The notes below the pieces were generated by a model. That model worked only from the letters and a program-made list of their open reading frames with translations, did no database searches and was not told the origin of the DNA. A program made the position numbers and the translations under genes. A DNA stretch of 64,000 bases from Bradyrhizobium sp. 139 (lineage in GTDB: Bacteria > Pseudomonadota > Alphaproteobacteria > Rhizobiales > Xanthobacteraceae), in NCBI RefSeq assembly GCF_023074175.1, contig NZ_JADPKS010000103.1, positions 1 to 64,000 on the forward strand, in the 5' to 3' direction. This document shows positions 1 through 8,331 of this stretch, piece by piece; position 1 is the first letter of the stretch; every line of letters begins with the position of its first letter.

Positions 1-67
1 CATCGACGACGTCAACCGCCATCCGGTCATCCATACCTGGTCCTACAAACTTGCCGAGGCCGCCTGA
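1..67 (+). CDS. C-terminal end of an unidentified protein (5' partial)
   Basis: An open frame runs from base 2 to a TGA at 65-67 and encodes 21 residues ending HTWSYKLAEAA. The rest of the gene lies outside the window. It reads toward the flavin monooxygenase pair with a 51-base gap, so it may belong to the same operon. Too little is present to name a family. Confidence 0.5.
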   Translation, partial: IDDVNRHPVIHTWSYKLAEAA

Positions 68-118
68 ATATGATTCGAATCAAGGAAACGATCGTCTAGG
101 TCAAACCGAGGGACACGA

Positions 119-1348
119 ATGGCGCCTGGTCAAGAGCCGAGCATGGACCAGCCCACAGGTCCGGAACCCGGCGAACCTGCCTATGCGGCAATGATCGCGA
201 AGGCCCGGGCGCTCATGCCGCGGCTGCGAGAGCGCGCGGCGCGGACCGAGGAACTACGGCAGCTTCCGCCGGAAACTGAACAGGATCTGCACGACGCGGG
301 CCTGTTCCGTATGCTCCAACCAAAGCGCATCGGCGGCGCCGAACTTGATTATGTCGCGCTCGTCGACTGTGCCGATCTGCTTGGGCGAGCAGACGCGTCG
401 GTTGCCTGGAATCTTGCCAATCTGGCGAGCCATCACTGGATGCTCGGCATGTTCGAGCAGAAGGCGCAGGATCGGGTCTGGGGCCATGATCCCGACGTGC
501 TGATTGCGTCCTCATTCATTTTTCCGGCGGGTCGCGCCACGAGGGTCTATGGCGGATACAAGTTGCACGGAAGCTGGCCGTTCTCCTCGGGCGTTGCCTC
601 CTGCGAATGGAACATGCTCGCAAGCGTTGTCTATTCTGACGACGAAGCAGACGGCGTCGAGTATCGAATCTTTCTGCTGCCGAAAGGCGACTACAAGGTG
701 CTCGACACCTGGAATGTCGCGGGGCTGCGCGGGACAGGCTCCTGCGACGTCGAGGTCAAGGATGCCTTTGTGCCCGACTACATGACGCTCGCAGTCGGCG
801 ATCTTGCCGGCGGCCCGACGCCTGGAAGCAGAGTCAATTCCAATCCGTCGTATACCCTACCTGTGTTTTCGCTCTTTCCCTACGTCCTGTCCGGCGTTGC
901 GCTCGGAAATGCGCAAGCATGCCTCGACGACTATGCGGAGGTCGCGCGTCATCGCATTTCCACCTACAACGGCGCCAGGCTAAGCGACTTTCAAAGCACC
1001 CAGATCAAGATCGCCGAGGCCTCGGCGAAGATCGACGCTGCACGCTTGATCATGCGCTCGGCCTGTCTGAATGCCATGGAGGATGCACGGCGGGGGCATA
1101 TCCCCGATATGGCGACCAAGACCAGGTACCGGCGCGATGGGGCTTTTTCAGTGAACTTGTGCACGGATGCGGTCTCGATGCTGTTTGCCGCGAGCGGCGC
1201 GCGCGGCTTGTTCACGACGGGCGTGCTGCAGCGGCAATTCCGCGATGCGCACGCGATCAACTCGCACCTGGCATTCAATTTCGATGCGGCCGGAACCAAT
1301 TATGGGCGCGTGGCACTTGGCCTGCCGTCCGAAAATCTCACGCTGTGA
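119..1348 (+). CDS. Two-component flavin-dependent monooxygenase, oxygenase subunit (HsaA/HpaB-like, acyl-CoA dehydrogenase fold)
   Basis: The 409-residue protein has the acyl-CoA-dehydrogenase fold used by group D flavin monooxygenases. Diagnostic stretches are DAGLFRMLQPKRIGGAE near the N-terminus, WPFSSGVASCEW in the middle, and DTWNVAGLRGTGSCDVEV, which closely resembles the HsaA-type oxygenases that hydroxylate phenols with reduced FMN or FAD. The start has a good ribosome site (GAGGG, 6 bases before ATG); an alternative ATG lies 8 codons in. A flavin reductase follows after 9 bases, which fits the two-component mechanism. The substrate cannot be read from sequence. A true acyl-CoA dehydrogenase is less likely because of the reductase partner. 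Confidence 0.88.
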   Translation: MAPGQEPSMDQPTGPEPGEPAYAAMIAKARALMPRLRERAARTEELRQLPPETEQDLHDAGLFRMLQPKRIGGAELDYVALVDCADLLGRADASVAWNLANLASHHWMLGMFEQKAQDRVWGHDPDVLIASSFIFPAGRATRVYGGYKLHGSWPFSSGVASCEWNMLASVVYSDDEADGVEYRIFLLPKGDYKVLDTWNVAGLRGTGSCDVEVKDAFVPDYMTLAVGDLAGGPTPGSRVNSNPSYTLPVFSLFPYVLSGVALGNAQACLDDYAEVARHRISTYNGARLSDFQSTQIKIAEASAKIDAARLIMRSACLNAMEDARRGHIPDMATKTRYRRDGAFSVNLCTDAVSMLFAASGARGLFTTGVLQRQFRDAHAINSHLAFNFDAAGTNYGRVALGLPSENLTL

Positions 1349-1357
1349 GGCCGGTCG

Positions 1358-1921
1358 ATGAATGATCTGCCGAAGCAGCCGGCCGTTGCCGATCCAGCCA
1401 ACGAGTTCGCGAGCGATAGCTCGCCGATCGATCCCCGCGATTTTCGCAATGCGCTCGGTACTTATGGAACGGGCGTAACGATCATCACCGCCATGGCCCC
1501 TGACGGAAAGCCCTACGGCATCACCTGCAATTCATTTGCATCGGTCTCCCTGAATCCCGCTCTGGTCCTCTGGAGCCTCGGCATCTATTCCTCAAGCCTG
1601 ACCGTGTTTCAGAACGCCAGCCATTTCGCCGTTCACATCCTCGGCACTTCACAGCAGGCGCTTGCGAACAAGTTTGCAAAACCGTCCGAGGACAAGTTCG
1701 CCGGGGTCGACTGGACGCCGGGCCTCGGGAACGCTCCGGTGCTTGCCGAGAGTGTCGCCAGCTTTCAATGCCGGTCCGTCAATCGCTATTATGGCGGCGA
1801 TCATGTGATCTTTCTCGGCGCGGTCGAGGCCTATGCCTACAATGCCAAAGAGCCCCTGCTGTTTGCGCGCGGGGCGTATGGCCGGTTCCTGGCCGACGAT
1901 GAACGCAAGAAGTCGCCATAA
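1358..1921 (+). CDS. Flavin reductase component (HpaC/HsaB-like)
   Basis: This 187-residue protein belongs to the short-chain flavin:NAD(P)H reductase family that supplies reduced flavin to group D monooxygenases. The family pattern is clear: DFRNALGTYGTGVTIIT, then GITCNSFASVSLNPALVLWS, and a C-terminal FARGAYGRF. It starts 9 bases after the oxygenase gene and is surely co-transcribed with it. Its stop is followed after 24 bases by the end of a convergent gene. An N-terminal extension of about 25 residues precedes the conserved domain. Confidence 0.9.
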   Translation: MNDLPKQPAVADPANEFASDSSPIDPRDFRNALGTYGTGVTIITAMAPDGKPYGITCNSFASVSLNPALVLWSLGIYSSSLTVFQNASHFAVHILGTSQQALANKFAKPSEDKFAGVDWTPGLGNAPVLAESVASFQCRSVNRYYGGDHVIFLGAVEAYAYNAKEPLLFARGAYGRFLADDERKKSP

Positions 1922-1945
1922 CGCGATTCAAGGACGCTCATCGGC

Positions 1946-2854
1946 TCAGCGATCTGTGGCCGAGAGCTTGTAGATTTCCAAAGCGTCCGCGTCCGCGCCG
2001 TGTGCAGCCTTGGCCAGCCTGAATATCTGTCCCGCGAGGGTCGCCATCGGCACCGGCGTTGACGTTGCCTGGGCGACATCGGCGACCGTGTCGAGATCTT
2101 TGAGCATTGTCGCGATGTGGCCGAGCGGCGGCGAGTGGATGCCCTGGACCATGCGCGGCACGAAGAGCTGAAGCGGGATCGAATCCGCAAAGCCGCCGGC
2201 GAGCGCCTCGGGTAGCCGGCCTGCGTCAATTCCTGCATTCAAGGCAAGGCGGGTTGCCTCCGCAAGAACGGCCATCGCGCATCCGACAATCACCTGGTTG
2301 CAGAGTTTTGTGGTCTGGCCGGCGCCGGTAGGACCCATGTGGGTGAACCTGCGTGCCATGAGCAGCACATAGGGCCGTGCCCGCTCGATCTCAGCTGCTT
2401 CTCCGCCAGCCATGATCGCAAGCGTGCCTTCCTCTGCGCCTTTGGTGCCGCCGGACACCGGCGCATCTATCCAACCCGCGCCATTCGCGTCTTTCAGCCG
2501 CGCTGCAAGATCGCGCGCGGCGTCGGGGTGGATCGACGAGAAGTCGACTACGAGCTTGCCTGCGCCGGGAACCGCTGCAAGACCCTCGGGCCCGAAGATT
2601 ACGTCTTCGACGGCGGCGGCATCCGTCACGCACATGAAGACGATATCGGCATTCGCCAACAGGTCACGAGGCGTGGCTGCGTGCTTGGCGCCGGCCGCGA
2701 CGAGCGGAGCCACCTTGCCCTCCGAACGATTCCAGACAGCGACCTGATGACCGGCCTTGAGCAAACGCCGGGTCATCGGCGTCCCCATCAGTCCAAGGCC
2801 GAGATAGCCCAGCCTCTCGACGTCTTGCGGGTTTGTCTTGCTCGCAGCAGCCAT
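1946..2854 (-). CDS. NAD(P)-dependent beta-hydroxyacid dehydrogenase, 3-hydroxyisobutyrate dehydrogenase family
   Basis: The predicted 302-residue enzyme has an N-terminal Rossmann fold (LGYLGLGLMGTPMTRRLL), the family stretch DAPVSGGTKGAEEGTLAIMAGG and the substrate/catalytic motif GAGQTTKLCNQ containing the essential lysine. It should oxidise a 3-hydroxy acid or reduce the matching semialdehyde. The frame is open upstream to 3244, but the start at 2854 is chosen because AAAGGAGG lies 7 bases before it and the conserved fold begins soon after. It is convergent with the flavin reductase and divergent from the ABC binding-protein gene. Confidence 0.9.
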   Translation of the reverse strand: MAAASKTNPQDVERLGYLGLGLMGTPMTRRLLKAGHQVAVWNRSEGKVAPLVAAGAKHAATPRDLLANADIVFMCVTDAAAVEDVIFGPEGLAAVPGAGKLVVDFSSIHPDAARDLAARLKDANGAGWIDAPVSGGTKGAEEGTLAIMAGGEAAEIERARPYVLLMARRFTHMGPTGAGQTTKLCNQVIVGCAMAVLAEATRLALNAGIDAGRLPEALAGGFADSIPLQLFVPRMVQGIHSPPLGHIATMLKDLDTVADVAQATSTPVPMATLAGQIFRLAKAAHGADADALEIYKLSATDR

Positions 2855-2942
2855 AGGTTGCCTCCTTTCGCGACGCGAACGCCGCTTACCATACATCGCA
2901 GGTCGGACAGCGAAACGGTCCGGCTCGCATGGCTTGCCTGAT

Positions 2943-2960
2943 TGTTTGAACCATGAAACA
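2943..2960. promoter_or_regulatory. Divergent promoter region with a short inverted repeat
   Basis: The 164 bases between the divergent genes at 2854 and 3019 must hold both promoters. Within them TGTTT and AAACA form 5-base arms separated by 8 bases. This is weak evidence for a regulator site; no dedicated regulator gene lies beside it. Confidence 0.25.
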
Positions 2961-3018
2961 TTTGAGGCGGTCGGGGTTGGGCGGCGCCAGTCGGCGCCGG
3001 AGCAGTGGAGCGGGCACC

Positions 3019-4002
3019 ATGCGAACTGTTGCGAAGTGGATCCTGGCTTTGGGGGCGGCCGTGGCCGCGAGCGCGGGGGCAGGCCCGTCATGGGCCCAGC
3101 AGACCATCCGCGTCGGCTGGACGATCCCGGCCGAGGAATCCAAGTACTGGATGATGCGCAGGCCGGCTGAGTTTCCCAATATCGGCAAGGCCTATAACAT
3201 CGAATGGACCCAATTTCAGGGTACTGCGCCGATGACGCAGGCATTGGCGGCCGGCGCTCTGGATTGCGCGACGCAAGCGCCGCTGTCGCTCGCCAACGGC
3301 GTGGTCGGCGGTAATCTCAAGGCCTACATCGTGGCGCAGCACGTTTTCGAGAAGCCGGGCGGTTTCTCGGTCTATTGGGCGGTCATGGATGACTCGCCGA
3401 TCAAGTCGATTGCCGATCTCAAGGGCAAGACGGTCGGCATCTCCGTGATCGGCGGCGGCACGCAAGGGCCGTTCAACCTGCTTCTGAAGCAGAATGGTGT
3501 GGATCCGGCCAAGGACATCAAGCTCGTCGAGGTCGGTTTTGCGGTCTCCGAAGATGCCCTACGCCAGGGCCGCGTCGATGCCGTCAACATGAACCAGCCG
3601 TTTGCTGCGCGCGCGGAGGCTAAGGGTGGCACTCGGAAACTGTTCTCGCTGTCGCAGGCCATGCCGAACATCGTACACATCCTGGAAGCCTGCCGTGCCG
3701 ATTTCGTCGACAAGAACCCGGAGGCGGTCAAAGCCTATGTCCGCGACATCACGTCAGGCATGAAGAAGGCGTTGGCCAACCGCGAAGAGACCTTGAAGGT
3801 CGTCAATGAAGTTCTGAAGGCGCCTATTCCGGTTCTCGAGACCTATCTGCTCAAGGACAATGATTTCGGTCGCGATCCCGGTGCGGCGCCGAATTTCCCC
3901 GCGATCCAGAAGATGCTCGACATCTATGCGGAGACGGGAATGTTGCCGAAGCTGGATGTCGCGCAGTTCAAGCATCCAACGATCGTCGCGCCGCTGGAAT
4001 AG
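3019..4002 (+). CDS. ABC transporter substrate-binding protein, taurine/nitrate/sulfonate type (TauA/SsuA-like)
   Basis: The 327-residue periplasmic protein has a signal peptide (MRTVAKWILALGAAVAASAG, cleavage after SWA). It shows the family organisation: IRVGWTIP at the start of the mature domain, a central DLKGKTVGISVIGGGTQGPF and the second-lobe VNMNQPFAARAE. The frame is open from 2953, but the ATG at 3019 begins the signal peptide and has GGAG upstream. It heads an operon with an IlvD-family enzyme, an ABC ATPase, two permeases and a NicX-like dioxygenase, so the ligand is probably the substrate of those enzymes. The ligand itself is unknown. Confidence 0.9.
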   Translation: MRTVAKWILALGAAVAASAGAGPSWAQQTIRVGWTIPAEESKYWMMRRPAEFPNIGKAYNIEWTQFQGTAPMTQALAAGALDCATQAPLSLANGVVGGNLKAYIVAQHVFEKPGGFSVYWAVMDDSPIKSIADLKGKTVGISVIGGGTQGPFNLLLKQNGVDPAKDIKLVEVGFAVSEDALRQGRVDAVNMNQPFAARAEAKGGTRKLFSLSQAMPNIVHILEACRADFVDKNPEAVKAYVRDITSGMKKALANREETLKVVNEVLKAPIPVLETYLLKDNDFGRDPGAAPNFPAIQKMLDIYAETGMLPKLDVAQFKHPTIVAPLE

Positions 4003-4083
4003 GCGCGGTCGGACGAAATTATCCGAGCAAGGAGTCGCGGCGTGCCCGGGTGATCCGGGACGTTGCATGAAGAAGATGTACGC

Positions 4084-5778
4084 ATGAAGAAATTGCGATC
4101 ACGGATAACGACAGACGGCCTCGACCGGGCTCCGCACCGCGCTTTCATGCGTGCAATGGGTCTCGACGACGCCGCAATTGCCAAGCCGATGGTGGGCGTC
4201 GTCAGCATGAAGGGCGAGCAGACGCCCTGCAACATGACCCACGATTTCCAGGTGGCGGCGGCCAAGACCGGCATCGAGGAGGCCGGCGGTACGCCCCGCG
4301 AGTTCTCGACCGTGTCGGTCTCTGACGGCATCAGCATGAATCACGAAGGGATGAAGTTCTCCCTGTTTTCGCGGGAGCTCATTGCCGACTCGATCGAAGC
4401 CGTCGTCCATGGTCTCGCCTACGATGCGCTGATCGGATACGGCGGATGCGACAAGACGCTTCCGGGCGTGATGATGGGCATGGTTCGTTGCAATGTGCCC
4501 TCCATTTTCATTTACGGCGGCAGCTCGCTGCCGGGTCGCGTGGACGGACGTACATTGACGGTGCTCGATTCCTATGAAGCCGTCGGCAGTTACATGACCG
4601 GAGAGATCGATGGCGCCACGCTCGAGCGGATCGAGCGGGCTTGTCTGCCAACCATCGGCGCGTGCGCCGGCCAGTTTACCGCGAACACGATGGGAATGGT
4701 GTCGGAGGCGATGGGGCTGACCATTCCCAACGTCTCGATGGTGCCCGGTGTTTATGCCGAACGTGCGCAGATCTCGCGCCGCGCCGGGCGCCTGGTGATG
4801 GAGATGCTGGAACGCGGCGGACCGCTGCCGCGCGACATCGTGACGCGGAAATCCCTCGAGAACGGTGCCGCGATTGTTGCGGCGACGGGCGGCTCGACCA
4901 ACGCGGCGCTGCATCTGCCGGCGATCGCGAATGAGGCCGGGATCGCATTCACGATCGATGACGTCGGCGAGGTCTTTGCAAGAACGCCGCTGATCGGAAA
5001 CTTGCGACCGGGCGGCAAGTACACCGCGAAGGATGTCTACGACATCGGCGGCGCGGCCGTCGTGATCCGGGAGTTGATCCAGTGCGGGCACATCGATGGG
5101 AGCTGCTTGTCCGTCACGGGGCGCACACTTTCCGAAGAATATGGCGCGGCCAACCCTCCCGATGGTGAAGTCGTTTACGCCGCCCGTGCGCCAATCATGC
5201 CCGACGGTGGCGTGGCCGTGCTGAAGGGCAATCTCTGTCCCGATGGTGCGGTGATTAAGGTCGCGGGTTTGAAGAGCCAGTTTTTCGAAGGCGTGGCGCG
5301 CGTTTTCGAGGATGAGGAAGGCTGCGTCGCGGCGGTTCGTGACCGCAGCTATAAAGCGGGCGAGGTTCTCGTGATCCGCAACGAAGGGCCGGTCGGCGGC
5401 CCCGGCATGCGTGAGATGCTCGGTGTGACCGCGCTGATCTATGGGCAGGGCATGGGCGAGAAGGTGGCCCTGATCACCGACGGCCGGTTCTCCGGCGCGA
5501 CCCGCGGAATGTGCATCGGCTATGTGTCCCCTGAAGCATTTGTCGGCGGCCCTCTGGCGCTTGTCCGCGACGGCGACAGGGTCCGGATTGATGCCGCAAA
5601 CCGGCGGATGGATGTGCTGGTCGACGACCAGGAACTCACGGTGCGACGGCGCGATTGGAAGCAACGACCGCCGCGCCACCGTGCAGGTGCGCTTGCAAAG
5701 TATGCGCGACTGGTTGGCCAGGCTCCGGGCGGAGCCGTTACGCATGAGGGGCCGGCAGAATGGCCCTGGTTCGAATGA
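4084..5778 (+). CDS. ilvD: Dihydroxy-acid dehydratase family protein (IlvD/Edd)
   Basis: The 564-residue product is full length for IlvD. Cysteines 49 (EQTPCNMTH), 122 (GYGGCDKTLPG) and 194 (IGACAGQFTANTM) are the expected iron-sulfur ligands, and the GCDK stretch carries the metal-binding Asp/Lys. The C-terminal GRFSGATRGMCIGYVSPEA is also typical. It dehydrates 2,3-dihydroxy acids, either in branched-chain amino acid synthesis or as a sugar-acid dehydratase. A TTG start at 4063 is possible, but the ATG at 4084 matches the usual IlvD N-terminus. Its place between an ABC binding protein and its ATPase argues for a catabolic paralogue rather than the housekeeping enzyme. Confidence 0.9.
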   Translation: MKKLRSRITTDGLDRAPHRAFMRAMGLDDAAIAKPMVGVVSMKGEQTPCNMTHDFQVAAAKTGIEEAGGTPREFSTVSVSDGISMNHEGMKFSLFSRELIADSIEAVVHGLAYDALIGYGGCDKTLPGVMMGMVRCNVPSIFIYGGSSLPGRVDGRTLTVLDSYEAVGSYMTGEIDGATLERIERACLPTIGACAGQFTANTMGMVSEAMGLTIPNVSMVPGVYAERAQISRRAGRLVMEMLERGGPLPRDIVTRKSLENGAAIVAATGGSTNAALHLPAIANEAGIAFTIDDVGEVFARTPLIGNLRPGGKYTAKDVYDIGGAAVVIRELIQCGHIDGSCLSVTGRTLSEEYGAANPPDGEVVYAARAPIMPDGGVAVLKGNLCPDGAVIKVAGLKSQFFEGVARVFEDEEGCVAAVRDRSYKAGEVLVIRNEGPVGGPGMREMLGVTALIYGQGMGEKVALITDGRFSGATRGMCIGYVSPEAFVGGPLALVRDGDRVRIDAANRRMDVLVDDQELTVRRRDWKQRPPRHRAGALAKYARLVGQAPGGAVTHEGPAEWPWFE

Positions 5779-5901
5779 CGCGCCGCACCCGTGCGAATAT
5801 GGCGGACTGTCTGGCAGGTTTCTTGCTAAGCTCATGGCGCTGAAGGAGGACATCCAGCAGGTTAGATGCGGTGGTCGCGCGCGAGTGAAGTGAGAGACGG
5901 G

Positions 5902-6747
5902 ATGAGGGTAGTGCCTTCGAGATCGAGCGAATGGGTGAAACCGGTGACGTCAAAAGAGCCGGCTTCTACGATCATCGAGATCGACCGCGTCTCGCAGGTT
6001 TTTCAAACCTCGGCGCGCAAGGATCATTTGGCACTATCGGACATTTCATTGACGATAGAAGAGGGCGCTTTCGTATCTATTCTTGGTCCGTCCGGCTGTG
6101 GCAAGTCGACCCTACTTTACATCGTCGGCGGTTTCGTCAGCCCCACCAGCGGCGCGGCGAAGATGAAGGGACAAGCGATCACAGGCCCTGGTTCGGATCG
6201 CGGACCCGTGTTCCAGGAATTCGCGCTGTTTCCCTGGAAGACCGTGCTGGGCAACGTGATGTATGGCCCGCGCCAGCAAGGTGTGCGCTCCACCGAGGCA
6301 GAAGCACAGAGCCGGACCTTGATCGAGATGGTCGGCCTCAAGGGCTATGAGAACTTCTATCCGAAGGAGCTGTCGGGCGGTATGAAGCAGCGCGTGGCGC
6401 TCGCTCGGACGCTTGCCTATCATCCCGAAGTCCTGCTGATGGACGAGCCGTTCGGCGCGCTGGACGCCCATACCCGGACGCGTCTGCAGAACGATCTATT
6501 GAATATTTGGGAGCGTGACCGCAAGACCGTGTTGTTCGTCACCCATTCGGTCGATGAAGCAGTGTTCCTCTCCGACAAGGTCGTGATGATGTCGAAATCG
6601 CCAGGCCGTATTCGACAGGTCATCGACATCGATCTTCCGCGGCCGCGCCGCCGTAACGAGCTGCTGCTCGATCCGCGCTACCAAAAATACGTTGTCGATA
6701 TCGAGCGCATGTTCGATGAGGTCGACGAGACGGGATCACCGTTGTGA
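5902..6747 (+). CDS. ABC transporter ATP-binding protein (TauB/SsuB-like)
   Basis: The predicted 281-residue ATPase has Walker A GPSGCGKST (residues 62-70), Q-loop FQEFALFPWKTV, signature LSGGMKQR, Walker B VLLMDEPFGALD and the H-loop VTHSVDEAVFLSD. The DEAVFLSD and SPGRI stretches are typical of importers for taurine, nitrate and sulfonates. The start is uncertain: ATG codons at 5866 and 5902 are both possible, and the conserved domain begins well inside both. It overlaps the next permease gene by 4 bases, so translation is coupled. Confidence 0.92.
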   Translation: MRVVPSRSSEWVKPVTSKEPASTIIEIDRVSQVFQTSARKDHLALSDISLTIEEGAFVSILGPSGCGKSTLLYIVGGFVSPTSGAAKMKGQAITGPGSDRGPVFQEFALFPWKTVLGNVMYGPRQQGVRSTEAEAQSRTLIEMVGLKGYENFYPKELSGGMKQRVALARTLAYHPEVLLMDEPFGALDAHTRTRLQNDLLNIWERDRKTVLFVTHSVDEAVFLSDKVVMMSKSPGRIRQVIDIDLPRPRRRNELLLDPRYQKYVVDIERMFDEVDETGSPL

Positions 6748-7529
6748 TATCGCCGAGCGCCTTGGCCAGACGAGCCGCCCCGGTGTTTGCTTGCATCGGG
6801 CTCCTGGCGGTATGGCAGGTCGCGTCGCTCGCGCTTAAGAACGACAGCTTTCCCACCGCGCTTGAGGCGATCCGGGCGGTCCCGGACATTCTTGGCGACA
6901 AGGAGTCGCTGATCAACATCCTGGCCTCGCTCCGCCGTATGGCGATCGGGTTCGGCGTAGCCGTGCTCGTTTCGATTCCGCTCGGCCTGTTGATGGGCCG
7001 CAGCCGGGCCGTCGCGGCCTTCTTCAATCCGCTCCTGATGGTGATCTATCCGGTGCCGAAAGCGGCGTTGATGCCGATCATCATGCTTTGGCTCGGCGTT
7101 GGCGACATCACGAAGACGCTGGTGATCTTCCTCGGCGTCAGCCTCCCCGTGATCTATCACAGCTTTGAGGGCGCCAAGGCTGTCGAGGAGAAGATGCTGT
7201 GGTCGAGCGCCGCGATGGGACTTTCGCCGGTGCAAAGACTGGTGCGGATCGTGCTGCCGGCGGCACTGCCAGAGATCCTGACCGGATGTCGCACAGGTCT
7301 GGTGCTGGCGCTGATCACGATGATCACCAGCGAGATGATCGCCCGCCAGTCCGGCGCCGGCAACATCCTGTTCAACGCGCTGGACATGGGCCAATACGAC
7401 ACCGTCTTCGCGATGATCATCATCGTCGGAGCGATGGGAATCTGCCTCGATGCGATTTTCGAGCGGGTCCGCGCACGGCTGGTGCGCTGGTCCGAGCCTC
7501 AGTTCGACATGCCGCTGAGCTTCTCATGA
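6744..7529 (+). CDS. ABC transporter permease 1 (SsuC/TauC-like)
   Basis: The 261-residue membrane protein starts at a GTG inside the stop of the ATPase gene. It has about six hydrophobic segments and the EAA loop that contacts the ATPase (EEKMLWSSAAMGLSPVQRLVRIVLPAALPEI). Its end overlaps the second permease (ATGA). Two different permeases in one operon suggest a heterodimeric channel, whereas most SsuC-type importers use a single permease gene. Confidence 0.92.
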   Translation: MISPSALARRAAPVFACIGLLAVWQVASLALKNDSFPTALEAIRAVPDILGDKESLINILASLRRMAIGFGVAVLVSIPLGLLMGRSRAVAAFFNPLLMVIYPVPKAALMPIIMLWLGVGDITKTLVIFLGVSLPVIYHSFEGAKAVEEKMLWSSAAMGLSPVQRLVRIVLPAALPEILTGCRTGLVLALITMITSEMIARQSGAGNILFNALDMGQYDTVFAMIIIVGAMGICLDAIFERVRARLVRWSEPQFDMPLSFS

Positions 7530-8293
7530 CATCGCGCTTGTCCTCAACACATGTGATCCTCGGGCTGGCGCCAATCGCGCTGGTAATTGCGATTTGGCAA
7601 GGCCTCGTGTCATTCGGCTTTGCGCCTGCGGTTTTGCTGCCGCCGCCGGGATTCGTCTTCAGCCGGCTGCTCCAGCAGCTGGTGACGTGGACATACCAGC
7701 AGGAGATCGCGGCAACCCTGTTCCGGCTCTTCGCAGGCTTTGCGATCGCGGTCGTGCTCGGAGTCAGCATTGGCATCGCAGCTGCGGCGAATCCGGCAAT
7801 CAACGCCGTGGTTCGACCGATCGTGCGGGTACTCGCGCCATTGCCCAAGGTGGCGCTCTATCCGGCGCTGCTGCTTCTGCTCGGCTTCGGCCACGGATCG
7901 AAGATCACGCTGGTGGCGGCAGACGCTCTCTTTCCCATTCTGCTGTCCACCTACTACGGCGCATCGACCGTCGAGCAGAAGCTGATCTGGTCGGCCATGG
8001 CGGCGGGAACGCCGCGCTATCAAATCTTGTTTAAGGTGGTGTTGCCGGCGGCGATGCCGTCGATCCTGACCGGTTGCCGGATCGGCCTTGTCATTTCCTG
8101 CATCGTGGTGTTTCTGGCCGAGATGATCACCTCGACGGACGGGTTGGGGCATGCGCTGGTGACGGCGGCCCGAACCTTTCAGGCCGTCGACATGTTCGTA
8201 CCGCTGATCACGATCTCGCTGTTGGGGTTGATCCTGAATGGCTTGCTGGGCGCCGTACGGTCGTATCTCTTGCGCGGCTTCCCCGAAGCGTGA
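7526..8293 (+). CDS. ABC transporter permease 2 (SsuC/TauC-like)
   Basis: This 255-residue membrane protein is the partner of the upstream permease. It has hydrophobic helices (APIALVIAIWQGLVSFGF, AIAVVLGVSIGIAAAA) and an EAA loop (EQKLIWSAMAAGTPRYQ followed by VLPAAMPSIL). The frame is open back to 7199, but the ATG at 7526, within the overlap ATGA, is the right start. A NicX-like dioxygenase gene follows 38 bases later. Confidence 0.92.
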   Translation: MTSRLSSTHVILGLAPIALVIAIWQGLVSFGFAPAVLLPPPGFVFSRLLQQLVTWTYQQEIAATLFRLFAGFAIAVVLGVSIGIAAAANPAINAVVRPIVRVLAPLPKVALYPALLLLLGFGHGSKITLVAADALFPILLSTYYGASTVEQKLIWSAMAAGTPRYQILFKVVLPAAMPSILTGCRIGLVISCIVVFLAEMITSTDGLGHALVTAARTFQAVDMFVPLITISLLGLILNGLLGAVRSYLLRGFPEA

Positions 8294-8331
8294 TCTGACT
8301 GAACAAGAAACCAGAAGATCGGGAGTGAACC

